The notes under the pieces are model-generated. The model saw nothing but the letters and a program-made list of their open reading frames with translations, was not told the DNA's origin and searched no databases. The position numbers and the translations under genes were made by a program. From Reticulitermes speratus (taxonomy: Eukaryota; Arthropoda; Insecta; Blattodea; Rhinotermitidae), in NCBI GenBank assembly GCA_021186555.1, contig JAJKFL010000005.1, positions 6,589,678-6,653,677 of the forward strand: DNA of 64,000 bases, written 5' to 3'. Positions 10,866 to 22,800 of the stretch are shown piece by piece (position 1 is the stretch's first letter; every line of letters starts with the position of its first letter).

Positions 10866-13800
10866 CTAAAACATTCACACACATACAGTAGGATGTTCAC
10901 TGATACTGGTTTGTTAAATCCTTTAAAATAAGTATAATGAGATAAAAAATACAGTACTGTACACTATTTTCAGCAGCAATACATCTAACTGCAGGTGCCT
11001 GTACAGGAAAGTTCCATGAGAATCCAGGCATGTGCCACAAAATGAGAAGCTGACCTACCAGAAACCAAAGCACACATCAGGATAGCCAAAATGTTCCAGC
11101 TTTGTCTCTGAGCATCATTATTATGTAAAAAAAAAATTGTTAACAGTCTAAAAATGGTCAAATACAATTATGAAAACCTTCAGCTACCAACTGTGATAAA
11201 ATAATGTTCTTTACCAATGTATTATGAACTAAACTAAAAATAACCGTCAATTCACAACTAAAATTTATTGTCAGTACTTATTATGCATTACAACATATTT
11301 TGGTCAACTTGGCCATCTTCAGGTAATACAAAAAAAACATACACAATACTTTGAAGGTTAATTGCAACCTTAAGTTTTATAAAAAGAAATGAGAACTCAT
11401 TTTTACACAAAGGGTAAAAATTCATAAGGATACATGTTATTTATGTAATTTTTAAGTTTTATATATTGTAGTAAGCAAGAATATTGCCTTGACAATTCAA
11501 GCTTTTACCTAATTTAATGTAGTTTTATGTTGAGTATTTAATTAGGGTGTATAACTTCCAGAAGATTTTGTAGAGTAGTTTCCTGGTTTTAAGCTATTCT
11601 TTCCCTGAATGTAAACTCGTTGAAGGTTCTAGTATTATAGAACACCAGTAGAGCGAGTTTGTAATTTAAATGTTACGAGCTTCTTTTAATGGTGAATAAA
11701 AGTAATATATTGTGACCTTGACTGCACAGCCCATCATACACAGTAGTGCATTCAAAGCAACCTCAACACATTTCAACCACCCAGTCATCCTCAGGACACA
11801 TACTTTAAAAAAAAAAAGCAGTTACAATTCACATACTACACACAGTGTAAATTATTACACTTGGCTATTTAAGACCCTTCTGCCTAAATGGACAGGGAGC
11901 TGGGACAGCACAGTCAGTATAGTGACCAGGCCATGGATTGGATGATCTGGGGTTTGAATCCTGGCAGGGTTAAGAGACTTTTCTGTTCTCCAAATCGTCC
12001 AGACCAGGTCTGAGGCCCACTCAGTCTTCTATTCAATAGGTACCAGGGTTGTTTCCCGGGCTAAAGCAGCAGGAGTGTGTATTTGACCACTCATCTCTAC
12101 CTAACGTCAAAGTTAAGAATGAGTGGAGATATACCTCTGCTCCCCATATATATGCCTTCATGGCATGGACAGGGACAACTTCACCTTTACCTTAGCTCAA
12201 ATGGGCACTCAGTGACCTTACATTTTCATAAGCCTGTAACTATAATATATTCTTGGAAACTTTCCTCTATACTACAGTCTGTTACATATGGGAATTATTA
12301 CCTGACATTCTGCATACTACGAACATGTCCTCGTAACAAAATTTAGGATATGTTGCAATCCATACCACTATACGACTGGTTATAAAGAGTGTAAACCAGT
12401 TCATCCCACCTTACCAGTATGTCACTTCCCCTCTCCTAGTCAGGTTACCCCCCTTTATCAAAGTACCATGCTATGCCAGACTACTTCACGTCTTTGTTCA
12501 TCAAGTAGTTTCCCTGCTATTTTTCTTAGACATACACAGAATGTCTTTCACCTTCATTTATCAATCCTAGTTCGCATGTTCCAATAAACTCACTGTCTCT
12601 TCTCAACACAGTTTAACAACTTGAATATATGCTATTTCACTTCTCATACTTGCCAGATCATTTTTACCTCAAGTGGATGCACTGTGTCATTTAACTACCA
12701 AAAACCTGGTATTACTTGTTTATTTCTACCAACAAATGCACCAGGACAAGATTGTCACTATTTTCTTTATTAAAAGAGTGCCCCAATACGCATTAATAAA
12801 GAAAATAGTGACAATCTTGTCCTGGTGCACTTGTTGGTAGAAATAAACAATTATACAAAGATGCACAGTGAATATAAAGTGAAGTTCTGGTATTATTTTT
12901 TAGGTCAAACAGTAATCTGTTTTCAAAAGTTAATTTTTGGCATACAGATACAAATTTGGTTGAAGACAAAGGCTTTCACTTGTAAGAATTGTATATCCAT
13001 TTCAAAACTCTTTTAAATATTTAATGTTTTAACACCAACTAAATGCACTTTTTATTTTAAAAAAGACCTAAGTAAGGTTTTCTTAAAACATTTGTATAAC
13101 CCCTACATATGTTTCGGCTACAAAGAAGCCATCCTCAGGGGGTGTCATACAGCTGCGTTTTAAATAATTTTTCTCAGCCTCCTGTTACTTCCTGTCTCAC
13201 AGGTCCAAATATTTTCCCAAGCATTATCATCTCAAGCACTGTCAATCCATGTTATTCTTGTTAGGTGAGAGACAAAGTATCACACCCCATAAAACAACAC
13301 GTAAATGTATAGTTTTAAATATTCTAATCTTTACATCCTTACACAGAAGGTGCGACAATATTCTGAACCAAATGGTATACATGACTACCTGCAAGATTTG
13401 AGGTTCTGAGGATGATGTTCATTACAATTGAAGTATTCTGGGATATGACACTGTGTCAATTAGTATTGACATTTTGGAAGAACCTGCTGCTTCCATCTTT
13501 ATGGCAGAGATAGTTTACTTTCAATGTGGAGGTGATATGTCCCTCCAAAATGCTGATAACCACATACCAGATCATACAGTATGATAGCCAAGAGGACTAC
13601 AATATGTAACTTTTATTTGTTACTGTCATTTCCAAATATTTATGTTCTAAAGCTTTTGCTTAAAATTACATTTTGGTAGGCAATAAACTGCATTCACTGT
13701 TACAGGTATAAAGTTAGTTTGCTAAGGTTTGGTTATAGCACATACAGTACAATAACTCAGAACCAGGAGTGCACAAATCCCAGGCTCCTGCTCACCCAGG

Positions 13801-16800
13801 CAACTAAACTCTGCATGGTGACTCCTAATATTTTCAGTACAATTCTTCCAGTTTCCCCCCCCCCCCCTTACATACAAAAATGTGTAACAGTTCACATGCA
13901 CCAAGCAGAAAGCACCAGATAACAATGAGGTTCACATGTCACACCAGAATTGTGGGCTCTCAGTACAGAACTTGACATGTCACTCTTCTAGCACCTAAAA
14001 TTTGGAGGTGGTGCCTGGATTTTTGGAAAATTTGTGGACACCTGTTAAGAACCACAAAGAAACTGGTAGTGATCCCAAAAATGAAGCAGCCTTACTGACG
14101 AAAAAACTGTGACCAAAAGGGTAATGAATTAAATCTCTTAAAATGAATCTCACACCCAGAATATTATGTGCAAAAAATTACATAAAAATACTCACAGTAA
14201 ATGACACTGGATCCATTGCCAATGTAAGCTGAGAAGAGACAGGATCATTCCAAGTAGGTGTTTCCATATCTTTAGGCTTTAAAATAATTTTTGTCTGCTT
14301 TGTGATTTGAGGAGTCATATCCTAAAACAAAAAATATCAGCACTCAGTTACACTATGGATGTTCCTCCAAACAAGCTATGTTGTGTACATGTATGTGCAG
14401 ATACACGTGAATGTCACTCCCACGCCTGTCACAAAGCAGGCTGCGGTAGTGGTAAACACTTTTATTCAGGAGGTGCCCAATTAAAATATTGGCTCGGACA
14501 CCAAACATCCTGACTAAGGGTTTTCACTCATCCTCAGTAGTCCATGAAAATGTCAGATAGTAACACAATTTTATTTTCAATTGTCCTTAAATTTCCCTTC
14601 ATTTTCAATCAGTAAAATGCCGATATCTCTGGTCTAAACAGAAAGCTCATTCTAATACCAAATGAAAGCTCTTATATGGGGCTTCCATTTGGTATGTCAC
14701 TTGATATTACTCCAGGGCACATTAACATTTTAACCTTACCCGTTCACCTTAATTTATTAATGCCTGATCTGTGAAACTTTTTTTCACAACACTTAATGAT
14801 AATGTGATATTTCTTCAGTTTAGTTTATTCGTTCATCCACTTAGTCACACGTGACATCAGACATGTCAATTTCAGTTTACAATTTATATATTACAAAACA
14901 CAACTTATAATATACTGACATCCAACCAATATAATATAATAAATAGCAATACAAAATTTAAGCAGTTACACATAACAACTGATGGAACTCACATATTAAT
15001 ATAATCAAATGTAATCAATATGACATAGTTTTGTCCACTGAATAAAACGCATGTTGTAACAAAAAGGATCTCAACTCACTTTTAAACGATTTGTTCTCAT
15101 CCAATTAAGTTAGGTGATCTGGCACCTTGTTATACAGTCTAATTCCCATATTCACTATACTTTTCCTGAAAAGATTCATATTACAGAATTTAAAATGGAC
15201 AGTCAATTTTTTTTCACGTATTATAGACATGAATTTCTACATTTTCCTCTTGGGACATGAAAATGTTGATAAGATATGATATTTCCTGTTAGTCGCCTGA
15301 TCATCTGGATGTTTAGGCATGATGAGTCATTTGATGTGTACAGACACACTCCAGGACATCACAATTTAGCCATGCTTTCAATTCACACCTGATTCCATTA
15401 GAGTTATGCTGCATTTCCTTGCCTGGCAAGTTCTATAGTAGTTTTGTCAAGTGCAAATTAATTTCTACTTTCTCCAAGTTTAAAATGGCTGCAAGCACTA
15501 TAATTGTCATTGAACAGAATGCTTTAAAACGGGGGTTCTAAAACTTTTTCCTTGGCATATCACTAAATCAAATTTAACAATTTCAGTGTACCACCAATAC
15601 CTTTTCTGTATTTAAATAAAAAATCTGAAATTTGAAAAATTGGCTAACAGTGGGGATGAGTTATATAATGTTGCCAGCAATGCTGAGTATTATTAGCAAA
15701 TATATGTGGCAAATTTTATTTTTTAAAATTTGTATTGTTCTTCATATTTTGATTTTTTATTAAAGCCACATACCAATAAACAGTGCTTGGTGTACCAGTA
15801 GTGGTATACATACCACAATTTGAGAAACCAGGCTTTAAAGCAATGTTGCAAAACCTTGAAAGTGAGTCACAGTACAAACTCAGAGTGACACCTGATAATG
15901 ATGTGCAATGGATGATATGAAATGTTCCTAGAATTCAGATAGGAAAAAGAATCTGTGACAAATGCAGGAAAACTACTGAAAATTTGCCTGCAAGTTTCGG
16001 TACTAACATTTTTTCTCTTCAAACACAAAGAATGACAACAAAATTGAAGACCTGGACAGTTTTAAAACTGACCAAACCCACGCTGTTTCTTGTTGAACAA
16101 AACTGGTGACGAACAACATTTATAAGGAATGTGTTAGGACATAAACACACAACCCTTGTTAAAAGCCCATAATTTTGTATTTTCTTCAGCAATGAAGAAT
16201 GAAGAAAAAATAGCCATAATTATCACACAATGTCAGAGTTGACCAGCTGTTGGTACTTCTGCTCACTGCAACCAATTACTGTATGTATCCAGGGAATATC
16301 AAGGAAAATGTCATATCGTAATTCCTTGTATAGCACATAGTATACACGTGTTTATATAAAATGGGTATCACTGGCAAATATGAAGCAACAGGGTAATTTG
16401 AAAGTAAATACATAATGTAATGACTGTATCTCCTACATGAAATGCTACCGGTATATTGCTACAATTTCGCGCCACTTTAAAGCCCACACACTACCACAGA
16501 GTGTCATGTTTCAACATATCCCGTCAGCATTCTTGCACACAGTTCGGCAACATGGAGGACACAGACAAGACATTTTTACATAAGAAGTCAAGAGGGCCAG
16601 TAGCAAAAGTATCTCAAATTTGAAGTTCCAGTTCACCAGAAGTTCTTGGTTTTGATCAGTACCCGTCCTCTTTGGCACAACCCCACAAGAAGAAATCACA
16701 TTAAGTATCATAAGGATTTTGTAGAGGCCATTTTGATCCTCCATGCCCAATCCACCAACAAGGAAAATGGCTATCAACAGTTACTGGGAACGATATACAT

Positions 16801-19800
16801 AATATTCAGTATACCGTATATTCTCGAATCTAATCCGCACCCAGTTTTTGGCGACTTCTTAAACGAAAAAAAGTTAGTTCGCGATTCTAATCCGCACCTT
16901 TCCTTCAACCACCCCTTGCCCACGGGGCGACTGATTGAATAATATTGGATGTTACCAATGCGTTAAAATCCGACGCTACGCCTGTGGCCGATGAGTCATA
17001 CCGATAGAGGCGGGGCCTTTCTCAACAGACGTGCGCAATCTCGTCTGAAGCCAGCTGATCTTTAGTTGTTGAAACGTGGAAGGTGCTTGTTCCAATTTGT
17101 CGTGTACCGTAGTTATGGAAGAGGGACACCTGAAATCTAAACGACTCTCATATACGGCAAAGTTCAAACGTGAAGTTATTCGGTGCGCAGAGGAGAATGG
17201 AAACCGCAAAGCCGCTGCAATTTTTGGAGTTGATGAAAGCAACGTTCGACTATGGCGGAAACACAAGGCAGCGATCAGCGGGTGTGAGGCGTCACGAAGG
17301 AAATTCACTGGACCCAAGAAAGGACGATTTCCTGAAATTGATAATGCAGTATTCACGTTTTTTCAAGAGAGACACAAGACTGGACTGTTTGTGAGTTATG
17401 ATCTACTTCGCGAGGAGGCGATAAAGAAGGCCAGATCTTTGAACATTCCTCGAAGTCGTTTTAAAGCCAGTAAAGGATGGGCCATAAGGTTCATGCGCCG
17501 AATGGGGCTGGCGTTGCGGCATAGGACGACAATATGCCAAAAGCTCCCAAAAGATTTTGAACAAAAGTTGTTGAATTATCAGCAGTACATCATCAACCTT
17601 AGGAAGACGGAAAATTTTCTGATGGGGCAAATTGCCAATGCCGATGAAACAGCTATTTATCTTGATATGCCACCAAACTACACGGTGGAGAAGAAAGGTG
17701 TAAAGGAGGTACTTTTGAAAACCGCTGGATGCAAAAAGCTTCGCCTAACAGTGATGCTGGCAGCAACTGCTGATGGGAGAAAACTACCACCCTTGCTAAT
17801 TTTGAAAAGGAAGACTTTACCCAAATCAGAGGCATTTCCAAAGGAAGTTATAGTCAGGGTCCAGGAAAAAGGATGGATGACGGAGGAGCTGATGTTGGAG
17901 TGGCTGAAAATAGTATGGAGTCGTAGGCCTGGAGCCTTCTTAAATCAACCATCAATGCTTGTCCTTGATGCATTCAAAGGGCATCTCACTGATTCCGTGA
18001 AGGACCAGCTCCGCAAGATGAAAACTGAGCTTGTTGTCATTCCGGGTGGAATGACATCAGTGTTGCAACCAATGGACGTATCCATTAATAAGCCCTTTAA
18101 AAACAGGTTGAGGCAACAATATCTGACCTGGATTGCGGATCCTGCCCGTGAGTTAACAGCAACTGGAAAAATCAAACGCGCAGCTCCTTCAGAAGTGGCG
18201 CGGTGGGTGTCGGCTGCATGGAAAGCCCTCCCGGAGAGCATTATCGTCAGATCTTTCAAGAAGTGTTGCATAAGCAATGCTTTGGACGGAACCGAAGATG
18301 ACATTGTATGGGAGGACGATGTTGAACATAAAGATGATAGTGACTGGGTGGAGAGCATGGATAACGATTCAGTTATGAGTGATGACGGCGAGTCTGATGA
18401 ATAATAAATTATAATAATAAATAATAAAATAATAGATTATTGTATTGTATTGTTCTTACGTTGTTTATTAATTACGTTAATTACGTTATTGTTATATTGT
18501 ACAGCAGCTCAATCATTTTTCCAAAATCCAGCTCTAGACCGCGAATCTAATCCGCACGCGAATCTAATCCGCATCTGATTGTTTAGCCCTCTAAAACTGT
18601 AAAAAAGGTGCGGATTAGATTCGAGAATATACGGTACTATATCACCACAATTCTTGCATCATTTTGAAGTTTATACACTATCACAGCCTGTACAATTTTT
18701 ACTTTGTTGCACTTTGTTCACTGTACAAACACCCTGCACAATCAATCAGTTTATATAAGAGACTAAAAGTTAAAACACCCTATTCTGTCCAATGTCTCAA
18801 GTTGTTCTTGTAGTTTCAGATACAAACTCCAAGTGGCAGGTAAAGCAATCCCATTACAGGCCTGGACAGGCCCTTAGGGTTCCAGAAGGTTGAGGCTCCC
18901 AGATTTCTAGACAATCGGCACATGAAGGTGGTAAGGTTGTCAGCCCCACGCACCGGCCGCCTTTACCTCCCAGGAAATACTCCTGGTACTCATTTCTGTT
19001 AGAGGCTGAGTCGACCCCAGAGCCATAGTGAGGCCGGAAGGATTATGTCAATGAAAACATCCAATGACACCATCGGGAATCGAACCCGCGACTTTCCGGC
19101 TTGTGCCGTGATTTCCAAAAACAATCTGCCATTATAACAGTCAAGAGATGATGTTTCAGTCGGTATTGCACCATCGGCCTTCACTGACAGAAGTTAACTC
19201 TAGCTAGCAGTACCACTTACTCTATCAGGTTATATTTCATGACATTTTTTTCAAGTTCATAGTCAGTGAAACTGTAATTTCGTAATAACCTTCATGAACT
19301 ACAATGCATGAAAGTGGATCAATGGAAGTGTTATCAGTGGAAATCACACTCAGAGGTTGAAAGTATCAAATTTTCCTGTTGGCAACAAACTTTATGCTAA
19401 TAAAAATAATAAGATTTCAAATTCACCCTGCATTCTCTCTCATTTTAATGGCTACATCCTTCCACAATCCATCCAGCAGAATCCTACTGTGATCATTCAT
19501 CTCTTGGACCTTCCAAGTGCCATAAAGGAAAACACAACTACATGTTCTTCCCTTCTGCACATGTCATAAATATCAATAAATAATGAGGAGGAAAAACTTT
19601 CAGGCATATACTGGTGTTTATGCCCTCTACAAGGCCAGCGATGCTATACATGTGTCCATGTATACCACACATCTGAACTTACACTTGATACAAAGATTCA
19701 TACAAAACATTCGAGCCCCGAGTGCTAGGTGCATTACCGAGCCTTTGATTTATGCAGATACAATTAATTCTGATATATACATAAGGCAGTAACTTCTGTT

Positions 19801-22800
19801 ATGAAACCTCACTGCAGCTGACAGCAGGACAGGCAGCAGCAAGGATGCATGGCAGAAAAACGCATTCAGCACAGCCACAAATTATAATCATAATCGGTGG
19901 CTGTACAGGGCAGATAATTGTCTGCCCTGTATTATCCACATGACTAAATCAAGTATGTTTACGTGGGACTGCATATGAAGTATGCATGGATAAAAATAAG
20001 GAACACATACATCTTGGTTAGAAAAACACAAGATATATAATAAGGCATAAATGGGAAGACAAGATTAAAAAGAATCTTAGTAAAACAATCTGTGAAGCGA
20101 AATTGACTGAACAAACTTGGTACAGAAATTCCATGGCAATCTTTTGTGATGTTGGTGAAAAGTCTTCAGTTTCTGTAACAGAAGGAAATTTCTTCTACAG
20201 CTGAATAATTATGGATTACTTGGTATCATAAAGCTGATACATTTACAAGTATTTTTGATCAGGCTTTGTCTGTTCTCCAAAGTGCTGTTGGTATGCTGAG
20301 CCTTATCACAGCTTTTTTATGGGCTCTCTAGCCACATATTTCACGGTTTCTAACATACCTTTCAAATTAGTGTGGTGGTGCCAAGATCCACACTCCCACC
20401 TTACTTCACCGTGCACAGCCATTCTTAAGTTCATACACTGCCTCCATCTCTTGACAGAGCCGTGTAGTCATCGAGATGATTTTTGTAAAATGAGAGATGG
20501 TAATTTGAGCCTAAAGAAAACTTTTCTTAAGCATTTTATTTAACGATTCTGTCAGTTACTAAGATTAGACAGTGGCAGTGATAGATGAATGAATGAATGA
20601 ATGAATATGGAGTGTCAGTCAAATAATACTGGCAGGGCACAACTTAAGTACTTGCAGGGAAAGCTTCTTTCTTCTGTAATTTCAATAAAACCTCACAATG
20701 AACTTCCAGTGACATACCTGAAAGAAGTCAGGTTGTGGTTCCTCTGATTCTGATCCATGCCTTGTAGCTTGTTGTCTGTACAAATCAATCTGTTGCTGGA
20801 TTGTACACTGTGTTCGATCTGTAACAACTGACACAGGGCCATCATCCCAAGAGTTCCAACTCTGAAGGTCTGATCCCTGAAATGAAAATCATAAAATTAT
20901 CGCAACAGAAAACAATATGGTAAAAGTCTAAAGATTCCTTTCACCAGTATCTCTACAGACCCTTTCTCCACTAAATGCTCTTTTACACAACGCACAGTAC
21001 ACATACGAGGGGGGACCCAAATATAACCGGAATGTAAAAGTGGCGCGCGAACTAGAAGTAGTTGCGCGATGCGCCGCTAAGTGTTGCGAGTCAACACAAT
21101 ACTCTAGCAGTCTGCCGCGTGGCGTCAATCTAGGTTGACTGGTATTGTTGTTGTGGCTTTTTTCTAAGTGCCTGCTAGGCAGTTTGGCGATTTTTATGAT
21201 GGCTGATAATAAAGAACAAAGAGTGTGCATGAAGTTTTGTAGTATCGTACTTCAAAGTATCCACACCTAGGGTCCGGCCTACTTGGAGGCGTGGAGGTAC
21301 GGGTGTACGGGAACCGGTGGAGCCAGACCTCCATCGTCACCCCTACACCCTGAAATACCTCCACGCCCCATGCGCCCTTGACCCGAGGTGGGATAGGGTC
21401 CGCAGAACGGATTAATTTCACAAACTGTCGGTCTTGCTTGGAGGCGTGGAGGTACGGGTGTAGGGGAACCGGTGGAGCCGACCTCCACCGTCACCCCTAC
21501 ACCCTGAAATACCTCCACGCCCCATGCGCCCTTGACCCAAGGTGGCCCATTTGTAGTACTTTGAAGGAGACTAGAGTTGTAATAGTATTACACCTAATAA
21601 ACCATTTTCACAAAATACGAGTAATTCCGGTTATTTTTGGGTCCCCCCTCGTATGTTCAAAAGACACTGCAGCACTTTTTGCAAATTAAGTCTTTGTCCT
21701 ATGATGCCACACATAAAACACACGCATTTTTGTTTCAATACTATAAAAAACCATATAGTAATGAAATGTCAGTATTAATAACAATATACATATAATGCAA
21801 TTAAATTACTGTCTTCTGTGATGTGACAAAATGTACTCTGGCAGAGAGACCCCCAACATTTTAAAGGCATCGACTGCCATCAGAACAGGTGTATAATAGT
21901 GTCAAAGGTAATACCAACAGTAATAACAAACTGTATGCAGCTGTTTATTGATAAATTCCTGAAAGAATGTTATATTAGTAATGGCTTCAATATATAAAAA
22001 TAAACACGCCAATACAATCATAATACACGTATCTCAATTTGTCCCTCTATTACATCCTATGAAATGCCATCTTGGAAGCATGCTGCTAACACATTGAAGG
22101 GAATTAAATATTGGTTCACTGCTGCCAACACCCACACACACACACACATACACACAAGTGAATGAACACACCAAGGGTATAACATTGGTTTAAAAAAACT
22201 GTCATTCATTAGTGCATAGCAAACTAAGGTACTGCGTAAAGTGTCTAATACTGTGGTTAACAGTTATGTCCAAAGAATAACAATGCGTTATAGAAACACA
22301 AACCCAACCCAAACCTTGCCTTATACATATACACAATCAAGTGACCAATTTGCTTTATAGACATACTCCACACATAATGCTGCTTAGACATACAGAAACC
22401 CAACCCTAACCCTGGTTTATAAACACAGACAAAAGTCTAGCCATGCTTTATACACATACAAGCCCAAATCCTAACCTTGGTCAATACACTGTATTACTTT
22501 TATGGTCTGTTAATCTATGTTGGCAACTCTGGTCTTCATGTAAGACAGTGGGAACTGTATATGGATAGGTGGAAATGAAGTCACATGTTATGATTACATT
22601 CCCACATCCACATTAAAGACCACTTTTGATACAGAAATACCAGAACTTGGTACAGTTCCAGCTCGAAAAATTGTACACAGCTATGCGTTCCACAAAATAT
22701 AAATTATGCTACTGTTATACAATCCTAGGCCTCTGTCTTGAACCTTTCTGCAGACTACGTGGTGTCACTTTCAGAATGCTCATATTCAATTCGGTGAGAA

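Larger units (their letters stand above)
10866..14195. other. EBAG9 intron 3
   Basis: 3.3-kb intron with a degenerate hammerhead (11286), a SINE (11894), a palindrome (12718) and a well-formed hammerhead (13092). The rest shows nothing recognisable. Confidence 0.7.
14322..20717. other. EBAG9 intron 2
   Basis: 6.4-kb intron holding a non-LTR fragment, a hAT MITE, a full pogo-like transposon, a SINE and an (AATG)n run at about 20587. The rest (15.9-16.8 kb and 19.2-20.5 kb) has only short open frames. A 26-bp near-palindrome built on ACAGGGCAGA lies at about 19906. Confidence 0.7.

Noticed and set aside
14505..14550. CTGAGGATGAG...GAAAAC on the - strand
   Set aside because: Lacks stem II and a cleavage triplet in place; chance match.
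20928..21518. Several open frames of 75-100 codons on the - strand
   Set aside because: They arise from the GC-rich repeats inside the deleted mariner.
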